This document shows positions 26,768 through 35,542 of a stretch of 64,000 nt of DNA, one piece after another; positions within the stretch are counted from its first letter, which is position 1; each line of letters opens with the position of its first letter. Origin of the DNA: an uncultured Prevotellaceae bacterium (GTDB taxonomy: Bacteria > Bacteroidota > Bacteroidia > Bacteroidales > Bacteroidaceae); NCBI GenBank assembly GCA_902767775.1, contig CACXIP010000003.1:124001-188000 (forward strand). Reading direction: 5' to 3'. The notes beneath the pieces were generated by a model. The model ran no database searches and was not told the origin of the DNA. It saw only the letters and a program-made list of their open reading frames with translations. The translations under genes and the position numbers were made by a program.

Positions 26768-27852
26768 AGCGTGTCGTCTGCTTTCACCTGCTGAATGACT
26801 ATAGCGGCAGTCCCATCGTGCTGAGGATGGCTCTGAGAGGACTGCTGAAAAGGAATTATCGTGTGGACCTGGTGACGACACAAGGAGGAGTGCTGGATGA
26901 CTTGCAGACTTACGAGAATCTAAACACTCACACCTACCGATACCGTTTCTCAACCAATCCGGCTGTGACGATGGCGCGATATATGTGGGTGCAGCTCTAT
27001 ACGTTCGTGCTTGCCTTCAAATGGCTGATGGCAAAAGATACGGTGTTCTACATCAACACATTGCTGCCGGCCGGGCCTGCTTTGGCGGGACGGATGATGG
27101 GAAAGCGGGTGGTGTATCACTATCATGAGAACGCGAAGGCTAAAGGGGTGTTCTACAGGGTACTGGCATGGCTGATGCAGCGACTCGCCCACCAGATTAT
27201 CTGTGTGTCGGCGTACCAGGCATCGAAGCTGAAGCCGAGCAAAAAAATAACCGTCATCCCCAACGCACTCCCTCAGGAGTTTGCCGAGAGGGTTACATCT
27301 GACTGCGAAAGGGCTTTCAAGCTGCAGAACATCCTCATGCTCTCGTCGCTGAAGAGCTACAAGGGTACTGATGAGTTCATACAATTGGCTGCTGAGTTGC
27401 CTGAATTCCATTTCACATTGGTCATCAATGATGAGGAAAGAAACATTAAGGAATATATAGAACAGAAAGGATTAAGCATTTCCGACAATCTGTGCATCCA
27501 TCCAAGGCAGGATGATGTGGTGGCTTTCTATGAGAAGGCTTCATTGGTGCTCAACCTCACCAACAAGAACATGGCGGTGGAGACTTTCGGACTGACTGCC
27601 CTTGAGGCGATGACTGCCGGACTGCCTGTGATAGGTCCCACAGAGGGGGGCATAGCCGAAATCGTCAAGGATGGGGTCAACGGATACCAGATAGACTGTC
27701 ACGAAAAAGATAAAATCGCACAACGCATCAGGGAGATGCTCAGCGACAAGAATCTCTATTCACTTTTGGCTAAAGGCGCGTTGGAAACCGCCAAGAACTA
27801 CAGTGAGGACAGGCTGACAGAAGCCGTCGCAAATATTTTGATTAACGACTGA
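26764..27852 (+). CDS. GT4 family glycosyltransferase
   Basis: The 362-residue GT-B enzyme begins MKRVVCFHLLNDYSGSPIVL (acceptor domain with an SGSP segment), has IICVSAYQASKLK near residue 140, ITVIPNALPQEF near 165 and the EX7E motif ETFGLTALEAMTAGLPVIG near 275. Start at 26764 gives an ATGA overlap with the kinase-like gene; the longer frame from 26647 overlaps it by 120 bases. It is expected to act on the cytoplasmic side of the membrane in repeat-unit assembly. The donor is not predictable. Confidence 0.86.
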   Translation: MKRVVCFHLLNDYSGSPIVLRMALRGLLKRNYRVDLVTTQGGVLDDLQTYENLNTHTYRYRFSTNPAVTMARYMWVQLYTFVLAFKWLMAKDTVFYINTLLPAGPALAGRMMGKRVVYHYHENAKAKGVFYRVLAWLMQRLAHQIICVSAYQASKLKPSKKITVIPNALPQEFAERVTSDCERAFKLQNILMLSSLKSYKGTDEFIQLAAELPEFHFTLVINDEERNIKEYIEQKGLSISDNLCIHPRQDDVVAFYEKASLVLNLTNKNMAVETFGLTALEAMTAGLPVIGPTEGGIAEIVKDGVNGYQIDCHEKDKIAQRIREMLSDKNLYSLLAKGALETAKNYSEDRLTEAVANILIND

Positions 27853-27856
27853 AAAG

Positions 27857-28924
27857 ATGAAAAAGGTCGCTATCATAGGTACACAAGGAGTGCCCGCCCA
27901 ATATGGCGGGTTTGAGTCGTTGGTGGAGAACATCATCGGCGAAAACTGCTCCGAGGGCATCGAATATACCGTGTTCTGCAGCAGTCTGGACAAAGACAGC
28001 AGACTGAAGGAATACAAGGGATGCCATCTGCGCTATGTGCCTCTGCACGCAAACGGCATACAGAGCGTGCCTTACGACATGATCTCGATGATGAAGGCGA
28101 TACGTGGCTACGACACTATCGTTATATTGGGCACGTCGGGGTGCCTGTTCCTGCCCATTCTCCGCGCCTTATCCCGCTCGCGCATCATCGTCAACATAGA
28201 CGGTCTGGAGCATCGTCGGGAGAAATGGGGAATGGTGGCGAGAACAACTCTCAGGCTGTCGGAGCGCACCGCCATCAGGAATGCGGATGTGGTCATCGCT
28301 GACAACAAAGGCATAGCCGACTATGTGGAGGCAACCTATCACAAAAAGGCTGTCACTATCGCATACGGGGGGGATAATGCCATCAGAAATGTGCCGGAGC
28401 TGCGCCAACAGGAGATTCTTGCTCAGTATGGATTGACTGCTGATGACTTTGCCGTCACCGTGTGCCGTATAGAACCGGAAAACAACCCACACATCACTCT
28501 GGAGGCTTTCAAACGTACAGGCAGACCGCTCATCTTCATCGGCAACTGGGAGCACAGCGCGTATGCAAGGGATTTGAAGAAGACATATGCTCAGTTGGAC
28601 AACATCAAACTGGTGGACTCAATCTATGACCTCGACGTGCTTTATGCACTGCGCAAAAACGCCCACTGCTATGTGCATGGACACAGCGCGGGTGGCACCA
28701 ATCCGTCGTTGGTGGAGGCGATGGCGATAGGATGCAGAATTGTGGCTTTCGACGTGATATACAACAGGGAGACAACACATGGGAAGGCACTGTATTACCA
28801 TGATGTGGAGAGCCTCATACAACTGCTCGACACAGACTGGGGCGACTATAGCGAACTCCGTGAGATAGCAAAACTAAACTATAACTGGGCTACTATAGCC
28901 AAGGCTTACGAAAAACTATACTGA
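27857..28924 (+). CDS. Rhamnosyltransferase-like GT4 protein with DUF1972 domain
   Basis: The 355-residue protein starts VAIIGTQGVPAQYGGFESLV, the signature of the DUF1972 domain found in Cps2T/WchF-type beta-1,4-rhamnosyltransferases. IVNIDGLEHRREKWG near residue 113 and HGHSAGGTNPSLVEAMAIG near 280 complete the family pattern; here the second acidic motif is NPSLVEAM. WchF-type enzymes add rhamnose to an early lipid-linked intermediate. The role in this organism is inferred. It starts 4 bases after the previous gene and its stop overlaps the next ATG (TGATG). Confidence 0.83.
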   Translation: MKKVAIIGTQGVPAQYGGFESLVENIIGENCSEGIEYTVFCSSLDKDSRLKEYKGCHLRYVPLHANGIQSVPYDMISMMKAIRGYDTIVILGTSGCLFLPILRALSRSRIIVNIDGLEHRREKWGMVARTTLRLSERTAIRNADVVIADNKGIADYVEATYHKKAVTIAYGGDNAIRNVPELRQQEILAQYGLTADDFAVTVCRIEPENNPHITLEAFKRTGRPLIFIGNWEHSAYARDLKKTYAQLDNIKLVDSIYDLDVLYALRKNAHCYVHGHSAGGTNPSLVEAMAIGCRIVAFDVIYNRETTHGKALYYHDVESLIQLLDTDWGDYSELREIAKLNYNWATIAKAYEKLY

Positions 28925-29634
28925 TGTGGTTATTATCAAATAAGACAAAGATAGCAGACAGCGGTCTGATGGAAGGTTTCTGCGACTGGCACTGCCACTT
29001 GCTGCCGGGTGTAGACGATGGCGTGGCTGAGATGCGTGAGTCGCTCGACATCCTTGAGCGCTGGGAGTCGCTGGGGGTTAAGGAGGTGTGGCTCACACCG
29101 CATGTCATGGAGGATATCCCCAATGAGACGGAGGCTCTCCGCAGAGGTTTCATCCAGTTGCATGAGCGATACAGAGGCAACATCCTGTTGCACCTGGCTT
29201 CAGAAAATATGATGGACAACCTGCTCCAAAAAAGGTTGGAGACGAACGACGTTATTCCGATGGGTGCCAAGGACATGCATCTGTTGGTGGAGACGTCGTA
29301 TTTCAACCCTCCCATGGACATGGGGAAAGTGGTGGATAAGGTGAAAAGCGCAGGATATATCCCAGTATTGGCGCACCCCGAGCGTTACCAGTATATGGAC
29401 ATCGGCGACTACAAAAAATGGAAGGACAAGGGGCTGCTGCTACAACTCAACATCCCGTCGCTGGTGGGGGCGTATGGTCCTGTCGCGCTGAAAAAGGCTG
29501 AGATGTTGCTGGAAAAAGGCTTTTATGACCTTGCTGGCACCGACACCCACTCCATGAGGGCTGTGGACTTCTTCCTCAATGGGAAAATCAAAAAGTCGGA
29601 TTTGAAAAAAGTGAGGGTACTGAACAATATCTAA
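28924..29634 (+). CDS. CpsB/YwqE-like PHP-type tyrosine phosphatase
   Basis: A 236-residue PHP-fold protein with the metal-binding motifs DWHCHLLPGVDDG near residue 20, LAHPERY near 140 and LAGTDTHS near 200. In Gram-positive and some Bacteroidetes capsule systems this family dephosphorylates the tyrosine-rich tail of the chain-length/kinase protein and so controls polymer length. The matching Wzc-like kinase is not in this window and would be expected upstream. The gene is the last of the tightly linked cluster, overlapping its neighbour by one base. Confidence 0.88.
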   Translation: MWLLSNKTKIADSGLMEGFCDWHCHLLPGVDDGVAEMRESLDILERWESLGVKEVWLTPHVMEDIPNETEALRRGFIQLHERYRGNILLHLASENMMDNLLQKRLETNDVIPMGAKDMHLLVETSYFNPPMDMGKVVDKVKSAGYIPVLAHPERYQYMDIGDYKKWKDKGLLLQLNIPSLVGAYGPVALKKAEMLLEKGFYDLAGTDTHSMRAVDFFLNGKIKKSDLKKVRVLNNI

Positions 29635-29650
29635 AAATCAACCAAAAACT

Positions 29651-31378
29651 ATGAGGAATCTTCTTTTCGTGCTCTGCCTGCTGACGGGCAGCAGCGTTTT
29701 TGCACAAAATGGTCCCACCATGGGATGGAGTTCATGGAACACTTACGGAGTGAACATCAACGAGGCGCTTATCAAGCGCCAGGCTGATGCCATGGTGTCG
29801 AAAGGACTGAAAGACGTGGGGTTCGACCACATCAACATCGATGATGGCTTTTTCGGTGGGCGTAACGCGGCAACAGGGGAGTTGCTCATTCACAAAAAAC
29901 GGTTTCCAAACGGTCTGAAACCGCTGGTGGAGTACATCCATGGTAAGGGTCTGAAGGCGGGCATCTACAGCGATGCGGGATGCAACACGTGCGGCAACTA
30001 CTACAACGGCGACACGCAGAGCGTGAACGTGGGGTTCTACCACTACGACCAACATGATGCGGACTTCTATTTCAACGAGTGCGGTTTCGACTTCATCAAG
30101 ATAGATTTCTGTGGTGGGGATGCCCCGCAGAACTCCCAGCGACTGGCGCTGGACCCTCAGGAGCGCTACACTGCCATCAGCGAGGCTATCAAGAACACCG
30201 GACGTGAGGATGTGCGCATGAACGTGTGCCGATGGAACTACCCCGGCACATGGGTTCACGATGTGGCTTTCTCTTGGCGCACCACGCATGACATCAACGA
30301 CAGTTGGAACTCGGTGAAGGGCATCCTGGCGGAGAACCTGTATCTCTCGGCATACTGCTACGACGGCCACTACAACGACATGGACATGCTTGAGGTGGGA
30401 CGCTCGATGTCGCAGGAGGAGGACAAGACGCATTTCGGTATGTGGTGCATCATGGCGTCGCCATTGCTCATCGGTTGCGACCTCAGCAACATCAAACCGC
30501 TGACGTTGGCACTGCTGAAGAACACCGAACTGATTGCACTCAACCAAGACCCGCTGTGTCTGCAGGCATATGTGGCCGACCTGAACAACGGATGCCACAT
30601 CCTGGTGAAGGACATCGAAACACTGCATGGCAACCGCCGTGCATTCGCGGTCTACAACCCCAACGATACTCAGAAAAAAGCTGTAGTGAACTTCTCGAAA
30701 CTTGACCTGGGCGGCAGTGTGAAACTGCGTGACGTCTTCAACAAAAACGACATCGGGGCATATGAGGGAACTTTCGAGGTAAACGTTCCTGCACACGGTA
30801 CTCGCATCTATGTGGCTGAGGCGGAGACCCGACTGGAGCGCACACGTTATGAGGCGGAGACGGCATACATCAGCGACTACCAGGAGTTGCTCAACAATCA
30901 GTCGGAGAAGACTGGCATCTACGAGGCGGCAAGTTTCTGCTCGGCTGGTTTCAAGGCTGGATGGTTGGGCTACAGTGAGGAGAACGACCTCATCTGGCGG
31001 GATGTGTATAGTGAGAACGGCGGAGATTATAAGCTGAGCATCGCTTTCATCTCCGGCGAGAACCGCAACATCACCGTCAGCGTCAACGGAAAGACCGTGC
31101 AGACCATCAGTGCCAACTCGGGGGGATGGCAGACTGTCGGAAAGAAGAGTCTCACCATCCAACTGGAGAAGGGCAACAACACCATCAGACTTTCCAACCC
31201 CAGCACATGGATGCCCGATATCGATTATATCGAGGTCTCCCCTACTCCATCAGGCATTCAAGACATCAGGCAGAGCGACAAACTGTCGACTGCCATCTAT
31301 GACCTTCAAGGACGGCAACTTCCCAATACTCCGAAAAAAGGTATCTATATCCAAGGTGGAAGGAAAAATATCCCCTAA
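29651..31378 (+). CDS. Secreted GH27 alpha-galactosidase with C-terminal carbohydrate-binding domain
   Basis: The 575-residue protein has a signal peptide ending VFAQN, then a GH27 barrel: GPTMGWSSWNTYG, INIDDGFFG, the nucleophile Asp in FIKIDFCGG near residue 158 and the acid/base region RTTHDINDSW near 215. Residues 400-535 form a CBM6/35-like module (YEAE start, YIEV end). The tail IYDLQGRQLPN...KKGIYIQGG resembles the C-terminal sorting or anchoring tails of Prevotella enzymes. It should release terminal alpha-galactose outside the cell. It is 16 bases after the phosphatase gene, and its TAA shares bases with the stop of convergent trpG. Confidence 0.9.
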   Translation: MRNLLFVLCLLTGSSVFAQNGPTMGWSSWNTYGVNINEALIKRQADAMVSKGLKDVGFDHINIDDGFFGGRNAATGELLIHKKRFPNGLKPLVEYIHGKGLKAGIYSDAGCNTCGNYYNGDTQSVNVGFYHYDQHDADFYFNECGFDFIKIDFCGGDAPQNSQRLALDPQERYTAISEAIKNTGREDVRMNVCRWNYPGTWVHDVAFSWRTTHDINDSWNSVKGILAENLYLSAYCYDGHYNDMDMLEVGRSMSQEEDKTHFGMWCIMASPLLIGCDLSNIKPLTLALLKNTELIALNQDPLCLQAYVADLNNGCHILVKDIETLHGNRRAFAVYNPNDTQKKAVVNFSKLDLGGSVKLRDVFNKNDIGAYEGTFEVNVPAHGTRIYVAEAETRLERTRYEAETAYISDYQELLNNQSEKTGIYEAASFCSAGFKAGWLGYSEENDLIWRDVYSENGGDYKLSIAFISGENRNITVSVNGKTVQTISANSGGWQTVGKKSLTIQLEKGNNTIRLSNPSTWMPDIDYIEVSPTPSGIQDIRQSDKLSTAIYDLQGRQLPNTPKKGIYIQGGRKNIP

Positions 31379-31947
31379 GAAATTCCCTTGGCGAGCCAGT
31401 TTTTGAGGATGACTGCTCCATCAGGGGTGAGCACACTCTCGGGATGGAACTGGATGCCGTGAATATCATACTGGCGGTGGCGGAGTGCCATAATCTGACC
31501 TTCATCACTTACAGCTGTAACTTCCAAGCAATCAGGTAGTTCGTTACTATCCACCACCCAACTGTGGTAACGTCCCATGACGATACGTTTGGGCAATGAC
31601 GCGAAAATGTAGTCATTGCCCATTTGCGTTCCTTCTGTCGACACGCCGTGGAAGACGTCGGTGAGATTGATGAGGCGTGCCCCGAACACCTCGCCTATCG
31701 CCTGATGGCCAAGGCACACGCCCAATATAGGTTTCCTGCCGGCATAGGTTCGGATGACGTCCAACAGCAGACCAGCCTCTAATGGGATGCCGGGACCGGG
31801 ACTGAGAATGATTTTGTCGAACGCTCCAAGTTGGTCAAGAGCGAATTGGTCATTGCGGTATACTGTGACTTCCGCGCCCAACTCTCTGACGAGATGGGCA
31901 AGGTTATAGGTGAAAGAGTCGTAGTTGTCGATGATTACTATTTTCAT
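31375..31947 (-). CDS. trpG: Anthranilate synthase component II (glutamine amidotransferase)
   Basis: This 190-residue class I amidotransferase supplies ammonia to TrpE for anthranilate synthesis. It has IIDNYDSFTYNL at the start, the oxyanion segment LSPGPGIP, the nucleophile Cys in GVCLGHQAIGE near residue 78 and the His/Glu pair in IQFHPESVLTPDG near 170. It is the last gene of the operon, 71 bases after trpE. That spacer reads as repeated CCCAT-like words on the coding strand. PabA, for folate, is very similar, but the context fixes the tryptophan role. Confidence 0.94.
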   Translation of the reverse strand: MKIVIIDNYDSFTYNLAHLVRELGAEVTVYRNDQFALDQLGAFDKIILSPGPGIPLEAGLLLDVIRTYAGRKPILGVCLGHQAIGEVFGARLINLTDVFHGVSTEGTQMGNDYIFASLPKRIVMGRYHSWVVDSNELPDCLEVTAVSDEGQIMALRHRQYDIHGIQFHPESVLTPDGAVILKNWLAKGIS

Positions 31948-32018
31948 AATGGAGCTATGAGGGATTTGGGTGTTGTGAAAGGGATGGGTGTTATGAGGAA
32001 TTTGGGATGGATGGGCGT

Positions 32019-33446
32019 TTACAAATTGGCTGCCATGAGGATGGCTTTGCGGAGGGCTCCAAGTTTGTTGTTCACTTCCTGAAGCTCATATTCCTCGTTG
32101 CTCTTGGCAACGATGCCTCCGCCTGCCTGGAACCACAGTTCGCCGTTGCGGCTGACAAAAGTGCGGATGGTGATGGCTTGGTTGAGATTGCCATTGAAGC
32201 CGATGAAGCCGATACATCCGCCGTATGCCCCTCGGTTGTGGGGTTCATACTCGCTGATGAGTTGCATCGCACGAACTTTGGGCGCACCGCTGAGCGTACC
32301 AGCGGGGAAGGTGTCGAAAAATGCCAAGATGGGGTCGGCTTTCTCGTCCAACTCGCCCGACACACGGCTCACCAGGTGGATGACATGGCTGTAGTATTGC
32401 ATGTCCTTGTAGAAATCTACCTTCACACCATGACAATTACGGCTCAGGTCATTGCGGGCGAGGTCGACCAGCATGACGTGTTCGGCGTTTTCCTTCGGGT
32501 CTTTTCTCAGCAGTTCGGCTGCCTTGCTGTCGGCCTCGGCATCACCGGTGCGGCGTGTGGTTCCTGCGATGGGGTCGATGTATGCCCTCCTGCCCTCGAT
32601 GCGGCAATGCGTCTCAGGACTGGAACCAAAAATTCGGAATCCGCCAAAGTCGAAATAAAACAGGTAGGGTGACGGATTGATGCTTCGGAGCGCCCGGTAG
32701 AGTTTGAAGTCATCGCCTTCATATTGTTGGATGAAGCGCCGTGACAACACAATCTGAAACACGTCGCCTCGCTTGCAGTGGGCGATGCCCTTGCGGATAT
32801 TCGCCTTATGTTCCTCGTCGGTGAGGGGCGAGCTGACCTCTCCCACGGCACGGAAATCATAAGGATGCACCTTGTTCACATTAATCTGTCGCTCAAGTGC
32901 CTTCAGCCGTTCTTCTGCCATGCTCTCGTCATCCTGTGACAATGTGACGAAAGTCAGGAGGTTGTTGAAATGGTCGAAGACGAGGACGTCGCGGAAGAGG
33001 ATGTAGTAAATGTCGGGGGCGTCATTTCGGTCCTTGACCTCATCCTTGACTGCGATGTGCTCAAAATATCGCACCGCGTTGAATGATGTATAGCCATAAA
33101 GCCCCATCAGTTCACTATGCTTCCCTCCTACCTCAAAATGTGACATAAACGTGCGCATCACCTGGTCGCAGGAGTTCTGGTCGTCGATGGCGGTCACTGA
33201 CCGTGTGCCGTCGGGATAGGTGCAGACCGCCTCGCCGTGGCCTATCGCCACACTGGCTATGGGATGGATGCAGACAAACGAACGACTGTTGTTTTTGTCG
33301 TGATAATCGGAGCATTCCATAAGCGCACTTTGCGGATGGAGGTCACGAAGCCTCATAAAGACTCCTACAGGTGTATACATATCGCCCAGGATGGTGTGCG
33401 ACACTGTCTGGTAGACGAACTGACTTGTTTTTTCAGAAGTTTCCAT
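32019..33446 (-). CDS. trpE: Anthranilate synthase component I
   Basis: The 475-residue protein converts chorismate and ammonia to anthranilate. The LMECSDYHDKNNSRSF segment near residue 37 corresponds to the LLES-type tryptophan-binding region of feedback-sensitive TrpE. Catalytic-domain motifs are PIAGTTRRTGD near 290, HVMLVDLARNDL near 325 and GTLSGAPKVRAMQLI near 390. A longer frame starts at 33563 inside trpB; the ATG at 33446 is preferred because it precedes METSEKTSQFVYQTVSHTIL, a normal start, and overlaps trpB by 14 bases, suggesting coupled translation. Confidence 0.95.
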   Translation of the reverse strand: METSEKTSQFVYQTVSHTILGDMYTPVGVFMRLRDLHPQSALMECSDYHDKNNSRSFVCIHPIASVAIGHGEAVCTYPDGTRSVTAIDDQNSCDQVMRTFMSHFEVGGKHSELMGLYGYTSFNAVRYFEHIAVKDEVKDRNDAPDIYYILFRDVLVFDHFNNLLTFVTLSQDDESMAEERLKALERQINVNKVHPYDFRAVGEVSSPLTDEEHKANIRKGIAHCKRGDVFQIVLSRRFIQQYEGDDFKLYRALRSINPSPYLFYFDFGGFRIFGSSPETHCRIEGRRAYIDPIAGTTRRTGDAEADSKAAELLRKDPKENAEHVMLVDLARNDLSRNCHGVKVDFYKDMQYYSHVIHLVSRVSGELDEKADPILAFFDTFPAGTLSGAPKVRAMQLISEYEPHNRGAYGGCIGFIGFNGNLNQAITIRTFVSRNGELWFQAGGGIVAKSNEEYELQEVNNKLGALRKAILMAANL

Positions 33447-34644
33447 ATTCACGTGCTTTTTGTTTGTTGTTGAGATAGGTTTCCACATCCTTGTCGCCGC
33501 GCCCGCTGACGGTGAGCACCACGATATCATCGGGACGGAATGTGATATGCTGCAAGGCGGCAATGGCGTGCGCGCTCTCTATTGCCGGGATGATGCCTTC
33601 CATTCGGGTGAGTTCATAACCGGCATAGATGGCTTCGTCGTCGGTGATGGCGAGCACCTTGGTGCGACCTGCCTCTGCCATGTGTGCGTGCATAGGACCG
33701 ATGCCGGGGTAGTCGAGTCCTGCCGAGATGGTGAAGGCTTCCTTGATTTGTCCGTCATCGGTCTGCATCACCAGCGTGCGTGCTCCGTGAAGGATGCCCT
33801 CTGTGCCACAATGTATGGTGGCGGCGGTGTAGTCGGTATCGATGCCGTGTCCTGCTGCCTCTGCCAGGATGATGCGCACCCGGTCGTCGTCGGCATAATG
33901 GTAGATGGTGCCTGCGGCATTGCTGCCACCACCGATACAGGCAACGAGGCAGTCGGGATAATCTCTGCCGGTCTTCTCCTTCAGCTGCCATTTGATTTCC
34001 TCGGAGATGACGCTCTGCATCCTTGCCACGATATCGGGATAAGGATGCGGTCCCATGGTGGAGCCAACGATATAGAACGTGTCCTGGGGATGGCAGCACC
34101 AGTCGCGGATGGCCTCAGAACAGGCATCGCTAAGCGTCATATTGCCTGTTGTGACGGGATGGACAACAGCACCGAGCATTCGCATCCGCTCCACGTTGGT
34201 GTGCTGTCGCTCCACATCGGTTTTGCCCATGAATATCTCACACTGCATGTCCATAAGGGCGCACACCGTGGCGGTAGCGACACCATGCTGACCTGCGCCT
34301 GTCTCGGCTATGATGCGCCGTTTGCCCATCTTGCGGGCGAGCAATATCTGTCCGATGGTGTTGTTGATTTTGTGTGCCCCTGTATGATTGAGGTCTTCTC
34401 TCTTCAGGTAGAGTTGGCATCCATATCGCTTGCTCATCCGTGAGGCGTAATAGAGCGGCGACGGACGTCCCACATAGTCGCGGAGCAGGGCATGGTATTC
34501 TTGTTTGAATTCCTCGCTCTCGATGATGGGGATATAACTGTTTTGCAGGTCGTGCACACACTTATAGAGTATTTCAGGCACATAAGCACCACCGAAATGG
34601 CCATAAAAGCCATTGTTGTCTACATTGTATTTCATTATTTTCAA
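33433..34644 (-). CDS. trpB: Tryptophan synthase beta chain
   Basis: A 403-residue PLP enzyme that joins indole and serine. It carries GFYGHFGGAYVPE at the N-terminus, the PLP lysine in NHTGAHKINNTIGQ near residue 90, AETGAGQHGVATAT near 112 and the phosphate-binding CIGGGSNAAG near 237. This is the TrpB1 form that pairs with TrpA, whose gene lies directly upstream. Two in-frame ATG codons, 34644 and 34635, are possible starts. Its stop lies inside the start region of trpE. Confidence 0.95.
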   Translation of the reverse strand: MKIMKYNVDNNGFYGHFGGAYVPEILYKCVHDLQNSYIPIIESEEFKQEYHALLRDYVGRPSPLYYASRMSKRYGCQLYLKREDLNHTGAHKINNTIGQILLARKMGKRRIIAETGAGQHGVATATVCALMDMQCEIFMGKTDVERQHTNVERMRMLGAVVHPVTTGNMTLSDACSEAIRDWCCHPQDTFYIVGSTMGPHPYPDIVARMQSVISEEIKWQLKEKTGRDYPDCLVACIGGGSNAAGTIYHYADDDRVRIILAEAAGHGIDTDYTAATIHCGTEGILHGARTLVMQTDDGQIKEAFTISAGLDYPGIGPMHAHMAEAGRTKVLAITDDEAIYAGYELTRMEGIIPAIESAHAIAALQHITFRPDDIVVLTVSGRGDKDVETYLNNKQKAREYGNF

Positions 34645-34692
34645 GAAGTTAAATAGTTAAAGGAGATAAGGAGTTTGGCCATATGAGTTGCA

Positions 34693-35469
34693 TCATTTGC
34701 TGAGAGCCTCTTCAAGTTGGTCGATAGCAGATTCGGGACTGCCCGTCTCATTGAGGAGCGTAACGAACTTGCTGCCGATGATGGCGCCTGCCGCATGGTC
34801 TTGAGCACTGCGAAGCGTCTGTTGGTTGGAGATGCCGAAACCTATCATGCGCGGATTGCGAAGATGCATCTCGTCGATACGCTTGAAATAATCCAGCTTG
34901 GCTTCATCAAAACTCTTCTGCGCTCCTGTGATACTTGCCGAACTGACCATATAAATGAATCCATCCGTATGGTTGTCAATCATCCGTATGCGCTCCTCTG
35001 AGGTCTCGGGGGTAATCATCATGATGACACGGAGGTCGTAGCGGTCGGCGATGGGTTTCACCACCTCAAGATAGTCCTTGAAAGGCAGGTCGGGAATGAT
35101 GGTTCCTGAGACTCCTGCCTCGACGCATCTCTTGCAGAAGTTCTCGATGCCGAAATGCATCACCACATTGAGGTAGCCCATCATCACGAGTGGGATGCGC
35201 ACCTTGTCTTTTATCGCCTCCAGTTGATTGAACAGCAGTTTCAATGTCATGCCATTACGCAAAGCCACGGTGCCTGCGCTCTGTATGACGGGTCCGTCGG
35301 CCAATGGGTCGCTGAAGGGAATACCTACCTCAATCATATCTATGCCACGGTTTTGGAGGGTAAGGATAACGTCGGCTGTACCTTCCAATGTGGGGCAACC
35401 AGCACAGAAATAGATAGACAACAGTTTTCGGTCGGTGCTGTTGGCAAAAAGTTGGTTGATCTTATTCAT
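34693..35469 (-). CDS. trpA: Tryptophan synthase alpha chain
   Basis: The 258-residue TIM-barrel protein cleaves indole-3-glycerol phosphate. Both catalytic acids are present in IDMIEVGIPFSDPLADGPVI (Glu and Asp), with FCAGCPTLEG upstream and VSSASITGAQ plus GFGISNQQTL as later motifs. The frame runs on to 35583, but those residues are compositionally odd (many Pro, His, Ile) and would overlap trpC; the ATG at 35469 is the normal start. trpF would be expected between trpC and trpA but is absent; the 73-base gap is ATGGG-rich on the plus strand. Confidence 0.94.
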   Translation of the reverse strand: MNKINQLFANSTDRKLLSIYFCAGCPTLEGTADVILTLQNRGIDMIEVGIPFSDPLADGPVIQSAGTVALRNGMTLKLLFNQLEAIKDKVRIPLVMMGYLNVVMHFGIENFCKRCVEAGVSGTIIPDLPFKDYLEVVKPIADRYDLRVIMMITPETSEERIRMIDNHTDGFIYMVSSASITGAQKSFDEAKLDYFKRIDEMHLRNPRMIGFGISNQQTLRSAQDHAAGAIIGSKFVTLLNETGSPESAIDQLEEALSK

Positions 35470-35542
35470 AGGAGTCTTTTTATTAATGGGAATTATGGGA
35501 TGAATGAAGAGAAAATGGGGATGAACGAAGGGTATGGGAAAC

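Noticed and set aside
29732-31162. 476-codon minus-strand frame opposite the alpha-galactosidase
   Set aside because: The plus strand has a complete GH27 protein with signal peptide and catalytic residues. The antisense frame is Val/His/Leu-rich without motifs.
33460-34443. 327-codon plus-strand frame opposite trpB
   Set aside because: It is antisense to trpB, whose PLP-binding motifs are intact.
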